Shown: positions 9,445-18,318 of the stretch, piece by piece | Numbering within the stretch: position 1 is the stretch's first letter | Layout: each line of letters begins with the position of its first letter | DNA from: Tyzzerella sp963558545 | GTDB lineage: Bacteria > Bacillota > Clostridia > Lachnospirales > CAG-274 | NCBI RefSeq assembly: GCF_963558545.1 | Contig: NZ_CAUWHO010000016.1 | Coordinates: 1-41,595 of the forward strand | Length of the DNA stretch: 41,595 bases | Direction: 5' to 3' | The notes under the pieces: model-generated | The model's input: only the letters and a program-made list of their open reading frames with translations | The model's database searches: none | Told to the model about the DNA's origin: nothing | Position numbers and translations under genes: made by a program

Positions 9445-9927
9445 ATGAAACAAAAGGTATTAATTGGAGTACAAATATTTTTTGCAACAGTTATAATAGC
9501 AACAGGTGTAACTTTTGCAAAACAAGCTGGAGGTTCTGACGACCCATTAGTTGCAAAAAGCTATGTAGATGATAAAATAAATCAAGTTTTAGAAGTAATA
9601 AATACTACTGTAGGTTCTAATGTAGGAAATAAACCAACTAACACTAATGTGCAAATAAGTGGAAATAGCTTTAAACCAGTATTAGTAGAGGTTGGGCAAA
9701 CTATATACGGTAAAGAAGGTACAGAGCTTATATTAAGAAGCGGAAAAGGAAATGCTGTTGTACCTGGTAAAGAAGGTATTGCAAATATAACAAATGGTAT
9801 AGAGCTTAGAAATAAAAACACAGTAAATAAGAATCATTTTCTTATAATACCTAGAGATGACGGAAGAGGTGTAAAAGTTACTGAAAAGGCGTGGTTTTTA
9901 GTAAAAGGTGATTACGAGATAAAATAA
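9445..9927 (+). CDS. Secreted protein of unknown function
   Basis: A 160-residue protein with an N-terminal signal peptide (hydrophobic segment about 6-24, likely cut after TFA at 25). The mature part starts with a short DDPLVAKSYVDDKINQVLEVI helix (about 32-52), a Thr/Asn linker and a compact C-terminal domain of about 90 residues with several Gly-Lys turns. I know no function for it. It lies between csaB and tagA with a strong AGGAGG site, so it may be an exported component of wall-polymer assembly. Confidence 0.7.
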   Translation: MKQKVLIGVQIFFATVIIATGVTFAKQAGGSDDPLVAKSYVDDKINQVLEVINTTVGSNVGNKPTNTNVQISGNSFKPVLVEVGQTIYGKEGTELILRSGKGNAVVPGKEGIANITNGIELRNKNTVNKNHFLIIPRDDGRGVKVTEKAWFLVKGDYEIK

Positions 9928-9940
9928 AAGGAGTTTTTAT

Positions 9941-10702
9941 ATGTCTTTTACAGTTTGCAATATATTAGGCGTTCCTATAAACAATGTAAATTTAAATGAA
10001 GCTATAGGGTTGGTACTTTTATATCTTGAAAAAAATGAAAAAAAGATAATTTTTACGCCTAATCCAGAATTTATTATAAATGCTATTAACGATAGAGAAT
10101 TTATGGAAATTTTAAATAAAAGCGACTTAAATATAGCAGACGGAATAGGAGTAGTAATAGGTGCTAGAATGCTAGGATATAATATAAGAGAGCGTGTTCC
10201 AGGATTTGACCTAGTACAAGGTGTTTTTTCAAAAATAAAAAATACAGATAAAACAGTATATTTTTTAGGTGCTAGCGAAGAAACAATTACTACAGCTAAA
10301 GAAATGATGGAAAAAAAATATAAAGGAATTAAAATAGTTGGCACTCATAACGGATATTTTAAAGATGAAGAGGGTAATATAATAATAGAAAAAATAAATG
10401 AGCTTAATCCAGACTTATTGTTGGTTGGACTTGGCTCTCCTAGACAAGAAAAATGGATATACAATAATAAAGATAAGCTTAATGTTAAAGTTATGATAGG
10501 TGTTGGTGGTAGCTTTGATGTTATGAGTGGCAATGTAAAAAGAGCTCCTAAAATTTTTATAAAGTTAAATTTAGAATGGTTTTATAGGCTTATAACACAA
10601 CCTACAAGGTTTAAAAGAATGCTAAAGCTACCTTTATTTATTATAGAAGTTTTAAAATATAAAATAAAAGGTGGTAAAAATGAAGGAAATATTAAAGAAT
10701 AA
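9941..10702 (+). CDS. tagA: ManNAc transferase, WecG/TagA/CpsF family
   Basis: A 253-residue enzyme that adds ManNAc to GlcNAc-PP-undecaprenol to make the linkage disaccharide of wall polymers, at the inner membrane face. Family landmarks are ILGVPINNVNL at the start, TPNPEF near residue 40, ADGIGVV near 66-72, GLGSPRQEKW near 165 and GGSFDVMSG near 190, ending in a basic region before the C-terminus. AAAAGGAG precedes the ATG. It overlaps the YitT gene by 23 bases. The donor UDP-ManNAc would be shared with WecC. Confidence 0.85.
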   Translation: MSFTVCNILGVPINNVNLNEAIGLVLLYLEKNEKKIIFTPNPEFIINAINDREFMEILNKSDLNIADGIGVVIGARMLGYNIRERVPGFDLVQGVFSKIKNTDKTVYFLGASEETITTAKEMMEKKYKGIKIVGTHNGYFKDEEGNIIIEKINELNPDLLLVGLGSPRQEKWIYNNKDKLNVKVMIGVGGSFDVMSGNVKRAPKIFIKLNLEWFYRLITQPTRFKRMLKLPLFIIEVLKYKIKGGKNEGNIKE

Positions 10703-11552
10703 AACATTTATAAAATATTTAAATATTATTATTGGGTGCTTTTTATTAGGTGTATCAATTAATATATTTTTAAAGCCTAATACATTTGTTCTAGGTGGAG
10801 TTACAGGGCTTGGTATTATACTAGATAGCTTAGCTCAAACATATTTTGGAGTACCTTTTCCTATTTGGCTTAGTAATATTTTAATAAACTTGCCATTATT
10901 TTTAATAGCATATAAAATATTTGGCTTAAAATTTTTAGGAAACACTCTTTTTGCTACATTCTTTTTATCTTTTACATTAGCAGTTACAGATTTTTTACCA
11001 GAGTTTACAGAAGATATATTTTTGGCTGCACTTTTTGGTGCAGTTATAGACGGGATAGGGTTAGGGCTTATTATAAGAAATAGATGTAGCACAGGAGGTA
11101 CAGACCTTTTAGCTATTATAATAAATAAATTTTTAAGACATATACAAATATCAAAAATACTTCTTTGTATAGATGCTACTATAATATTTACTGGTATAAT
11201 TGTTTTTGGCGTTAGACCTACATTATATGCCGTTATGAGTGTATTTATAGTAAGTAAAGTGATAGGTATAGTAGTAGATGGGTTTGATTTTGCTAAAGCT
11301 GTATTTATTATTAGTGATAAATCTGACGAGATAGGGCATAGTATATTAAATATTATTGATAGAGGTGCAACATCATTAGATGCTCACGGTATGTATACAA
11401 AAAATAAAAAGAATGTTATATTTTGTGTTGTAAAGCAAAAGCAAATACCAGAGCTTAAAGAAGTTGTGGCAGATATTGATGAGGGTGCTTTTGTTGTTAT
11501 TGCTAATGTTAGCGAAGTAATAGGAACAGGGTTTAAAGGTATGATAGATTAA
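10680..11552 (+). CDS. YitT family membrane protein
   Basis: A 290-residue protein with about five or six transmembrane helices (YitT_membrane domain) and a soluble C-terminal DUF2179 domain of about 80 residues (from GFDFAKAVFIISDK). Function is unknown in the family. A GTG at 10671 is in frame, but the ATG at 10680 is preferred because AAGGTGG sits 6 bases before it. It is the last gene of the polymer cluster; the overlap with tagA may reflect compact packing rather than shared function, since this family is found in many contexts. Confidence 0.8.
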   Translation: MKEILKNKTFIKYLNIIIGCFLLGVSINIFLKPNTFVLGGVTGLGIILDSLAQTYFGVPFPIWLSNILINLPLFLIAYKIFGLKFLGNTLFATFFLSFTLAVTDFLPEFTEDIFLAALFGAVIDGIGLGLIIRNRCSTGGTDLLAIIINKFLRHIQISKILLCIDATIIFTGIIVFGVRPTLYAVMSVFIVSKVIGIVVDGFDFAKAVFIISDKSDEIGHSILNIIDRGATSLDAHGMYTKNKKNVIFCVVKQKQIPELKEVVADIDEGAFVVIANVSEVIGTGFKGMID

Positions 11553-11567
11553 ATACCCCAAAAAATA

Positions 11568-11596
11568 AAGCTATTTGTAAATAGCTTATTTTTTTT
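11568..11596. terminator. Bidirectional terminator
   Basis: A 9-bp perfect stem (11568-11576 with 11579-11587) is followed by a T run on the plus strand and by a T-rich stretch on the minus strand. It ends the polymer cluster and overlaps the stop codon of the convergent regulator gene. Confidence 0.8.
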
Positions 11597-12398
11597 GGTT
11601 ATTTAATATTGTATTTATTGTAGTGTCCATTTTTTTACGCATTTCTTCTTCCTCTAGGAATATAGTTGTTAATACATCTATAATATATATTGTTGAAAAC
11701 TGAGAGTTAATAAAGGAATTTTTAGTAAGCAATTTAGAATTAGGTGTAATAATAAAAAAATCAGAATTTAAAGCTAATGTGCTTGTAGGAAAACTAGTAA
11801 TAGATGCTACAAAGCATTTATTGTTTTTAGCCAAATTTATAGCATTTATAACATCTAAAGTTTCCCCAGAGCAAGAAAGTGCTATAACTAAATCATTTTG
11901 ATTTAATATGGAGCTATTTATAATCATAAGATGAGAATCTGTAATAGCTTGACAATGAAATCCCATTCTTATAAGCCTAAGCATAAACTCTGTACCTGTT
12001 AGGCCAGAGCTACCAAGCCCATAAATGTATATTCTTTTAGCATTTTTAATTTTATTATATAAAATTTTTAAATCATCTATATTAACTATATTTTTAGTTG
12101 TATTTATAATATCTTTATAAAATGAATGGACTTTATATAGAGGGTCATTTTTTGTAGTAATTGAAGATGAAGACAAATTTATAGAGCTAATCATAATTTT
12201 TAAATTAGCAAAACTTTGGCAATTTATTTTTTGACAAAATCTAGTCACAGTAGCAGTAGATACATTACAGTTTTTAGCAAAAATTGTAATATTCATATTT
12301 TCTATATATTGGGAATTTTCTAAAATATAGGCTGCTATTTTTTGTTCTTTTAAGGAAAATTCAAGATACTTTAATTGAATTACTTCTAAAATGTTCAT
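11586..12398 (-). CDS. MurR/RpiR-family regulator of the nan locus
   Basis: A 270-residue regulator with an N-terminal HTH_6 domain (about 1-77; NVSTATVTRFCQKINC is the recognition helix region) and a C-terminal SIS sugar-phosphate-binding domain (about 100-240; GLGSSGLTG and SCSGET are ligand-loop motifs). It is divergent from nanA; in characterised sialic acid loci of this type, RpiR-family proteins repress nan genes and respond to an amino-sugar phosphate. AAGGTGAT lies before its start. A long inverted repeat at the nanA promoter (12623-12669) is the likely operator (inference). Confidence 0.85.
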   Translation of the reverse strand: MNILEVIQLKYLEFSLKEQKIAAYILENSQYIENMNITIFAKNCNVSTATVTRFCQKINCQSFANLKIMISSINLSSSSITTKNDPLYKVHSFYKDIINTTKNIVNIDDLKILYNKIKNAKRIYIYGLGSSGLTGTEFMLRLIRMGFHCQAITDSHLMIINSSILNQNDLVIALSCSGETLDVINAINLAKNNKCFVASITSFPTSTLALNSDFFIITPNSKLLTKNSFINSQFSTIYIIDVLTTIFLEEEEMRKKMDTTINTILNNQKK

Positions 12399-12435
12399 TT
12401 ATATCACCTTATTTTAATTTATTTATCATTTTAAT

Positions 12436-12444
12436 ATTATAGCA
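12436..12444 (-). promoter_or_regulatory. Extended -10 of the rpiR gene
   Basis: On the minus strand TGC directly precedes TATAAT (12441-12436), an extended -10 about 40 bases before the regulator start. The -35 is weak (TTTAAA at 17 bp). The rest of the 307-bp gap 12399-12705 holds the nanA promoter. Confidence 0.5.
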
Positions 12445-12619
12445 TAATATACAAATAATTTAAACAATGTATATTAATATGCAAAACAAACATAAAATTT
12501 AAATATTTTTAGCAATAAAGTGTATAATATCTATAAAAATATAAAATATAAAATAATAAAATATTTATGGCTATACAACTATAATAAAAAATACTACAAA
12601 AAATTTGCTAAAATTACCA

Positions 12620-12669
12620 TTGATTAAAATAATTTTTATGAATACAATATAAATGTAAATTATTTTAAT
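12620..12669 (+). promoter_or_regulatory. nanA promoter with bracketing operator
   Basis: TTGATT (12620-12625), 17 bp, TACAAT (12643-12648). A perfect 13-bp inverted repeat, ATTAAAATAATTT at 12623-12635 and AAATTATTTTAAT at 12657-12669, overlaps the -35 on one side and the expected transcription start on the other. Two bound dimers or one bridging tetramer of the divergent RpiR regulator would block the promoter. Binding is inferred from position. Confidence 0.65.
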
Positions 12670-12705
12670 ACGGCGTTAATTTTATATATTAAAGGAGAAA
12701 TGAAA

Positions 12706-13596
12706 ATGAAAAAACAAGATTTAAAAGGAATATTTAGTGCATTATTAACATCTTTTGACGAAAATGGAAATATAAACGAAGCTGGAGTAAGACAAATTGT
12801 AAGACACAATATTGACAAAATGAAAGTAGATGGGTTATATGTTGGGGGTTCAACTGGAGAAAACTTTTTAATATCAACAGAAGAAAAGAAAAAAATATTT
12901 AAAATAGCTAAAGATGAAGCTAAAAATGATATTAAGCTTATAGCACAAGTAGGGTCATTAAACATACACGAATCCATAGAGCTTGCAAAATATGTAACAG
13001 AGCTTGGATATGATGCTATATCTGCTGTTACTCCATTTTATTACAAATTTAGCTTTGAAGAAATAAAAGATTATTATAATACTATTATAAATAGTGTAGA
13101 TAATTACCTTATAATATATTCTATACCATTTTTAACAGGTGTTAATATTAGTGTAGAACAGTTTGGAGAACTATTTGAAAATGAAAAAATAATAGGTGTA
13201 AAATTTACAGCAGCCGACTTTTATTTATTAGAAAGACTTAGAAAAGCATATCCAGAGCATCTTATATATGCAGGATTTGATGAAATGATGTTACCAGCTA
13301 CTGTATTAAACGTAGATGGTGCTATTGGGTCTACATTTAATGTAAACGGTGTAAGAGCTAGACAGATTTTTGAATTAGCACAACAAGGTAAAATAGAAGA
13401 AGCATTTAAAATACAAAATGTAACAAATGATTTAATAACAGCTATTTTAGGTAATGGGTTATATCAAACAATTAAGTATTTATTACAATTACAAGGTGTA
13501 GATGCTGGATATTGTAAAAAGCCTATGTCTGTTATAACAGACGCTCAAAAAGAAAAGGCAAAAGATATGTATGAAAAATATTTAAAAAATATCTAG
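12706..13596 (+). CDS. nanA: N-acetylneuraminate lyase
   Basis: Cleaves Neu5Ac to ManNAc and pyruvate in the cytoplasm through a Schiff base. The 296-residue TIM barrel has GGSTGEN (47-53, carboxylate-binding Ser/Thr), catalytic Tyr138 in IIYSIP and Schiff-base Lys166 in GVKFTAAD, close to the positions Tyr137 and Lys165 of the E. coli enzyme; the FTAAD-x-YLLER segment fits sialate lyases better than dihydrodipicolinate synthase. An ATG two codons earlier (12700) is only two bases from GGAG, so 12706 is the likelier start. First gene of a five-gene nan operon. Confidence 0.92.
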   Translation: MKKQDLKGIFSALLTSFDENGNINEAGVRQIVRHNIDKMKVDGLYVGGSTGENFLISTEEKKKIFKIAKDEAKNDIKLIAQVGSLNIHESIELAKYVTELGYDAISAVTPFYYKFSFEEIKDYYNTIINSVDNYLIIYSIPFLTGVNISVEQFGELFENEKIIGVKFTAADFYLLERLRKAYPEHLIYAGFDEMMLPATVLNVDGAIGSTFNVNGVRARQIFELAQQGKIEEAFKIQNVTNDLITAILGNGLYQTIKYLLQLQGVDAGYCKKPMSVITDAQKEKAKDMYEKYLKNI

Positions 13597-13610
13597 TTTG
13601 CATTATAACA

Positions 13611-13661
13611 ACCTATAAATACAGGGAGTACTTAGTATAAAATTATTCCCTGTAAATAGGT
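13611..13661. other. Hairpin between nanA and the symporter gene
   Basis: ACCTA (13611-13615) pairs with TAGGT (13657-13661), and ACAGGGA (13621-13627) with TCCCTGT (13647-13653), leaving a small internal loop and a 19-base apical loop. No T run follows, so it is not a standard terminator. It could be an mRNA processing or stability element, or an operator next to TATAAT at 13663-13668. Confidence 0.55.
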
Positions 13662-13690
13662 GTATAATATAGTTGAAGGGAGAGATATAA

Positions 13691-15187
13691 ATGAAAGCTA
13701 ACGATTTAGGTTTTACAACAATAGATTTAATTATACTAGTAGTATATTTATTAGCAGTTTTAGTTGTAGGTATACTTTTTTCTAAAAAAGATATGAAAGG
13801 TAAAGAGTTTTTTAAAGGTGATGGAACTATACCTTGGTGGGTAACAAGTGTTTCTATATTTGCAACCCTTTTAAGCCCCATATCTTTCTTGTCTTTAGCA
13901 GGTAACTCTTATGCAGGAACTTGGTTTTTATGGTTTGCACAATTAGGGGTTATTATAGCAGTCCCACTTACAATTAAATTTTTCTTGCCTATATACAGTA
14001 GGTTGGATATAGACACTGCTTATCATTATTTAGATATGAGGTTTGGTAGTAAGGGGCTTAGGATATTAGGTGCTTTAACTTTTATAATATACCAAATAGG
14101 GCGTATGTCTATAATAATGTATTTACCTTGTGTTGTATTATCAGGCCTTATGGGCATAAATGTAAATATTTTAATAATAGTTATGGGGGTAATAGCTATT
14201 ATATATTCTTATACAGGTGGGTTAAAGTCTGTATTATGGACAGATTTTATCCAAGGTGCTGTTTTAATAGTAGGTGTAGTATTTGCTTTAGTTTACCTTA
14301 TTGGTGGTATTGACGGTGGCATAGGAGCAATTTTTAAAGAATTTACACAAAATCATAAATTTTTAGCAGAGAATGAAGTTTTATTCGACCCTAATATATT
14401 TAAGACAAGTGTATTTATAGTCTTAGTGGGTGCTGGGTTTAACACATTTGCATCTTATGTATCAAGTCAAGATATAGTACAAAGATTTACAACAACAACA
14501 GATACTAAAAAATTAAATAAAATGATGTTTACAAATTGCTTATTATCTTTATTTGTTGCAACGGTATTTTATTTAATAGGTACAGGGTTAAGCGTATTTT
14601 ATACACAAAATCCATTACCATCTATTGCTAAACAAGACCAAATATTTGCATCTTATATTTCATTGGAATTACCAGTTGGTATAACAGGTATATTATTAGC
14701 AGCTATATATGCAGCTAGCCAATCTACATTATCAACAGGCCTAAACTCTATTGCTACAAGCTGGGCATTAGACATACAACCTTATATAAGCAAAAATATA
14801 GATGAGCGTAAACAAACAAAGATTGCACAATATATATCTCTTGGAGTAGGTATTGCCACTATAGGTATATCTATACTTCTTGCTAATGGAGATATAAAAT
14901 CTGCATATGAAACATTTAATGCTTTTATGGGTCTTGTTTTAGGGGTATTAGTAGGTATATTTGTTTTAGGTGCATTTACTAAAAAAGCTAATGCAAAAGG
15001 TACATTTATAGGATTTGTTGTAACGGCTATAGTAATAGCAATTATTAAATACAAAGTGCCAAGTATTTCTAGCTGGTCTTATGCAATAATATCTATTTTA
15101 GTTTCTTTAGTTGTTGGGCTTATAGCAAGCTCAATGTTTAAACCAAATAAAGAGCTTGATGAAAGAGCTACAATATACTATAAGTAG
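13691..15187 (+). CDS. Sodium:solute symporter, likely sialic acid uptake
   Basis: A 498-residue SSS-family transporter with about 13 hydrophobic helices. The first helices carry IFATLLSPISFLSLAGNSYA and a later one has YTGGLKSVLWTDFIQG, the SSS signature (about 176-191), followed by the helix with the TGLNSIATSWALDI stretch. In this operon the substrate is almost certainly N-acetylneuraminate, as for SiaT/NanT-type SSS carriers; the family alone would not tell. GAAGGGAG precedes the ATG. No sialidase gene is in the window, so free sialic acid may come from other bacteria or an unlinked enzyme. Confidence 0.85.
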   Translation: MKANDLGFTTIDLIILVVYLLAVLVVGILFSKKDMKGKEFFKGDGTIPWWVTSVSIFATLLSPISFLSLAGNSYAGTWFLWFAQLGVIIAVPLTIKFFLPIYSRLDIDTAYHYLDMRFGSKGLRILGALTFIIYQIGRMSIIMYLPCVVLSGLMGINVNILIIVMGVIAIIYSYTGGLKSVLWTDFIQGAVLIVGVVFALVYLIGGIDGGIGAIFKEFTQNHKFLAENEVLFDPNIFKTSVFIVLVGAGFNTFASYVSSQDIVQRFTTTTDTKKLNKMMFTNCLLSLFVATVFYLIGTGLSVFYTQNPLPSIAKQDQIFASYISLELPVGITGILLAAIYAASQSTLSTGLNSIATSWALDIQPYISKNIDERKQTKIAQYISLGVGIATIGISILLANGDIKSAYETFNAFMGLVLGVLVGIFVLGAFTKKANAKGTFIGFVVTAIVIAIIKYKVPSISSWSYAIISILVSLVVGLIASSMFKPNKELDERATIYYK

Positions 15188-15198
15188 GAGGGTTAGTT

Positions 15199-15648
15199 AT
15201 GATATATAGCAACATAAAAAATATTGGAGAATATAGTTTTTTACCTGAAAACATACAAAAATGTTTTGATTACATTAAGAAAAATAATCTAAAAGATTTA
15301 GAAAAGGGTAGCTACGAGATATGTGGTAAAGATTTATTTGTTAATATAGTAGAATATGAAACAACAACAGAAGATAAAAGAATTTGGGAAGCTCATAAAA
15401 GCTACTTAGATATACATTTTATCTTAGATGGAGAAGAGATTATAAATGTAAACTTTATAAATAATATGGAGCAAAAGGAATTTGTAGAAGAAGAAGACTT
15501 TTTAAACATTAATGGAGATAAAAAAAGTAGTATTGTTTTACAAGAAGAAGATTTTTTAATACTTTATCCTAACGATGCACATATGCCATCTGTAAATGTT
15601 TCTAGTAGTAAAAAAGTAAAAAAAGCTATATTTAAGGTGAAAATATGA
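15199..15648 (+). CDS. YhcH/YjgK/YiaL family protein (NanQ-like)
   Basis: A 149-residue cupin-fold protein with the family signature WEAHKSYLDIHFILDGEE (about 63-80), whose His and Glu residues line the metal or sugar site, and DFLILYPNDAHMP near the C-terminus. YhcH of E. coli (NanQ) acts as a sialic acid anomerase, speeding conversion between alpha and beta anomers so the lyase can use imported sugar. It is preceded by AGGAGGG and overlaps nanK by four bases (ATGA). Confidence 0.85.
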   Translation: MIYSNIKNIGEYSFLPENIQKCFDYIKKNNLKDLEKGSYEICGKDLFVNIVEYETTTEDKRIWEAHKSYLDIHFILDGEEIINVNFINNMEQKEFVEEEDFLNINGDKKSSIVLQEEDFLILYPNDAHMPSVNVSSSKKVKKAIFKVKI

Positions 15649-16538
15649 TTAAACAATATATATCTATAGATATAGGTGGCACTATGATAAAATATGGTAT
15701 CATAGATGATAATGGAAATATTTTAGAAGCTAATGAGATAGAAACAGAAGCATTTAAAGGTGGAGAGTACATTTTTAATAAAATTAAAAATATATGCCAA
15801 AATTATATTTTAGAAAAAAACATATTAGGTATATGTATATCAACAGCAGGAATGGTAAATGCCAATACAGGAGAAATTATATATGCCAATAAATCTATCC
15901 CTAATTATATAGGTATAAATTATAAAAAATCTTTTGAGAAAATTTTTAATATACCTTGTGAAGTGGAAAATGATGTAAACTGTGCTGGTCTTTGTGAAGC
16001 TTATGCTGGAGTTTCTCAAAATACTCATTCTAGCCTATGCCTTACAGTAGGTACAGGCATAGGAGGGTGTATTATTATAAACAACAAAGTTATAAACGGA
16101 TTTTCTAACAGTGGTTGTGAGGTAGGATATATGAATATGTTTAATAGCACATTTCAAGATGTTGCCTCCACAACAGCCTTGGTAAAAAATACGGCAGATG
16201 CTTTAAATATTGATAAAAATAATATTGATGGAAAGTTTATTTTTGAAAGAGCAAAACAAGGAGATAAAGTTTGTATAGAGCAAATAGATAAACTTTGTGA
16301 TTATTTGGCTTATGGAATAGCTAATATATGTTACGTTATAAATCCAGAAATTGTAGTTTTAGGTGGGGGAATAATGTCTCAAAAAAGTTATTTATATGAT
16401 AAAATATTAAATAGTTTAGGTAAATATTTAATAGAGCCAGTATTAAAAAATACAAAAATTGATTTTGCTAAACATAAAAATAATGCTGGTATGTTAGGTG
16501 CATATTATAATTTTTTAAATAGACAAAATTTAATATAA
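15645..16538 (+). CDS. nanK: ROK-family N-acetylmannosamine kinase
   Basis: Phosphorylates ManNAc to ManNAc-6-P. The 297-residue ROK protein has the N-terminal phosphate loop DIGGTMIKYGI (about 7-17), catalytic Asp in VENDVNCAG (about 105-113) and GTGIGGCI. It lacks the CxCGxxGCxE zinc motif of many ROK proteins and has instead SGCEVGYM...FQDVASTTALV, a form seen in the zinc-less BglK-like branch, so this is not a sign of decay. Position between the anomerase and nanE makes ManNAc the likely substrate; other hexoses cannot be excluded from sequence. Confidence 0.8.
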   Translation: MIKQYISIDIGGTMIKYGIIDDNGNILEANEIETEAFKGGEYIFNKIKNICQNYILEKNILGICISTAGMVNANTGEIIYANKSIPNYIGINYKKSFEKIFNIPCEVENDVNCAGLCEAYAGVSQNTHSSLCLTVGTGIGGCIIINNKVINGFSNSGCEVGYMNMFNSTFQDVASTTALVKNTADALNIDKNNIDGKFIFERAKQGDKVCIEQIDKLCDYLAYGIANICYVINPEIVVLGGGIMSQKSYLYDKILNSLGKYLIEPVLKNTKIDFAKHKNNAGMLGAYYNFLNRQNLI

Positions 16539-16586
16539 TTAACCTAAAGCTAAACATTGATAATAGATAAAATAGGAGGATTTAGT

Positions 16587-17225
16587 ATGGAAAAAGGGCT
16601 AATAGTATCTTGTCAAGCATTAGATAATGAACCTTTGCATAGCCCATTTATAATGGGAAGAATGGCATTAGCTGCCCATCAAGGAGGAGCAGTTGGTATA
16701 AGAGCTAATAGCGTTGAAGATATAAAAGAAATAAAAAATAATGTTAATTTACCTATAATAGGTATTATAAAAAAAGATTACAAAAATCTTGTTCCATATA
16801 TTACACCAACAATGAAAGAAGTGGAAGAACTTGTAAAAGAAGGTGTTGATATAATAGCTGTAGATGCTACTATAAGCCAAGATGAAAAATTTTTAAGGGA
16901 AATAATATTAAAGTATAAAGACCAAAAATTTATGGCAGATATATCTACCTATGAAGAGGGTATGCGAGCAGATGAAATAGGGTTTCATTATGTAGGTACT
17001 ACTTTAATAGGGTACACAGAGCAGTCTAAGGGTATAGAAAAATTTGAAGTTTTAGAAAGGCTTATAAAAGATTGTAAAAATGCAAAAGTTATAGCAGAAG
17101 GAAATTTTAATACACCAGAGCAAGCAAGAAAATCTATTGATATGGGAGCTTATGCAGTTGTTGTAGGTAGTGCTATAACAAGGCCACAATTAATAACAAA
17201 AGCATTTGTAGATGCTTTAAAATAA
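16587..17225 (+). CDS. nanE: N-acylglucosamine-6-P 2-epimerase
   Basis: Converts ManNAc-6-P to GlcNAc-6-P. The 212-residue TIM barrel shows GLIVSCQALDNEPLH at the start, GIRAN (near 38-42), IGIIKKDY (with the catalytic Lys) and VIAEGNFNTPEQA (with the catalytic Glu). The ORF is open from a TTG at 16557, but AGGAGGA at 16573-16579 points to the ATG at 16587. It is the last nan gene; the next steps (NagA, NagB) are not in the window and must be elsewhere. Confidence 0.92.
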   Translation: MEKGLIVSCQALDNEPLHSPFIMGRMALAAHQGGAVGIRANSVEDIKEIKNNVNLPIIGIIKKDYKNLVPYITPTMKEVEELVKEGVDIIAVDATISQDEKFLREIILKYKDQKFMADISTYEEGMRADEIGFHYVGTTLIGYTEQSKGIEKFEVLERLIKDCKNAKVIAEGNFNTPEQARKSIDMGAYAVVVGSAITRPQLITKAFVDALK

Positions 17226-17257
17226 TAAATACCACCTAAAAATAGGTGGTATTTATT
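17224..17257. terminator. Bidirectional terminator between nan and ftsK operons
   Basis: A perfect 15-bp stem (17224-17238 with 17243-17257) and an AAAA loop, rich in ACC/GGT at the tip, followed by T-rich DNA on both strands. It starts inside the nanE stop codon and separates two convergent operons. Confidence 0.9.
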
Positions 17258-17280
17258 ATTTTAAATATAATTTTAATTGA

Positions 17281-18282
17281 TTAATCTTTTTTTAAGTTTA
17301 TAGAGTTAATAACAGAATCTATTTCAGATTGTATATACCCTAGTCCATTTTCACTTACAACATCTATTCTAATTAGTGAAAATACATCGGCATCATTAAA
17401 CTCTACTAATGTAAGTACAGTTGTTATATATGAATCTTTAAATTCTATTATAGAAGTTGTTAAAGTTTTGTTGTCTATTGTTTTTACAATAGAGTCTTCT
17501 TTTAAGTCAGCAGATGGGTCGCTAGATATAGCCTCTTTAGCATAGCTATACTGTTCTTGTGGGTTTCTTTCATTTTTATTAGAACTGCTAGCTATTATGT
17601 ATGCCATATTAGGTCCATCTTGTTTATAAAAGCTATAAGGAACAGCTCTTTCTAGCCTTTTCCAATCACCAGGAACAGTTATAGTTGTAAATTCTAGCTC
17701 ATCAGAGAATAATTTTGCTTTATTCATTTTTTGTTTTGTATAATCTGTTGTAGATAGTAAAAACTCAAAATCATCAGAAGAATCTAAAGATTCGGCAGTA
17801 CCAATAACACCTATAAAGTCTTTAGAATTTCCCTTAACCTCTATTGCACCAACAAATGCGTAAAAGTGTGAAAAATTATTATTTATTTCATAAACTTTTT
17901 TATATATTGTTTTATTTTTTTCTTTATATGTATCTTCTGACAATAAGCTAAAAGTTGCAGATTTTTCAAATATTTCTTCTTGAGATTTAAAAAATTGTTC
18001 TTGAGTAGTTTTGTCACTTTCTAATAAATCCATTGTAAATGTTGAAGTATTATCTGGGTTAGTAATTGCAATTTCACCATATAAATTTAGAGCCTCTTCG
18101 TATCCTTCTGGTATTTCATATTTTAATAAATAGTTTAAGGAAGCCACTTGATTTTCTTTAAGCTCTTTTTGTACAATAGTATCTATACTTTTACTTGGTA
18201 AAGCATTAAAAAGAGGTTTACAAAAAACTGTAATAATAAGTAAAATTTCTAAGATTATTAGTGTTATTTTCGATTTTTTCAT
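17281..18282 (-). CDS. Membrane-anchored extracytoplasmic protein, unknown
   Basis: A 333-residue protein with one N-terminal hydrophobic helix (about 5-22) and a soluble exported part rich in Ser, Thr, Asp and Glu. There is no lipobox (the only nearby Cys follows Phe) and no catalytic motif I recognise; the GDWKRLERAVPYSFYKQDGPN region looks like a compact domain similar in style to small secreted stress proteins, but I make no assignment. The frame extends to a TTG at 18306; the ATG at 18282 is chosen because AAAGGAG lies just before it. It is the distal gene of the CDF-ftsK operon. Confidence 0.65.
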   Translation of the reverse strand: MKKSKITLIILEILLIITVFCKPLFNALPSKSIDTIVQKELKENQVASLNYLLKYEIPEGYEEALNLYGEIAITNPDNTSTFTMDLLESDKTTQEQFFKSQEEIFEKSATFSLLSEDTYKEKNKTIYKKVYEINNNFSHFYAFVGAIEVKGNSKDFIGVIGTAESLDSSDDFEFLLSTTDYTKQKMNKAKLFSDELEFTTITVPGDWKRLERAVPYSFYKQDGPNMAYIIASSSNKNERNPQEQYSYAKEAISSDPSADLKEDSIVKTIDNKTLTTSIIEFKDSYITTVLTLVEFNDADVFSLIRIDVVSENGLGYIQSEIDSVINSINLKKD

Positions 18283-18318
18283 AAAATTTCTCCTTTGATT
18301 ACTCAATTAAGGTATGAT

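Noticed and set aside
15645..16538. NanK as a pseudogene because the ROK zinc motif is absent
   Set aside because: Full length, catalytic Asp present, and the replacement CEVGYM...ASTTALV form is known in a zinc-less branch.
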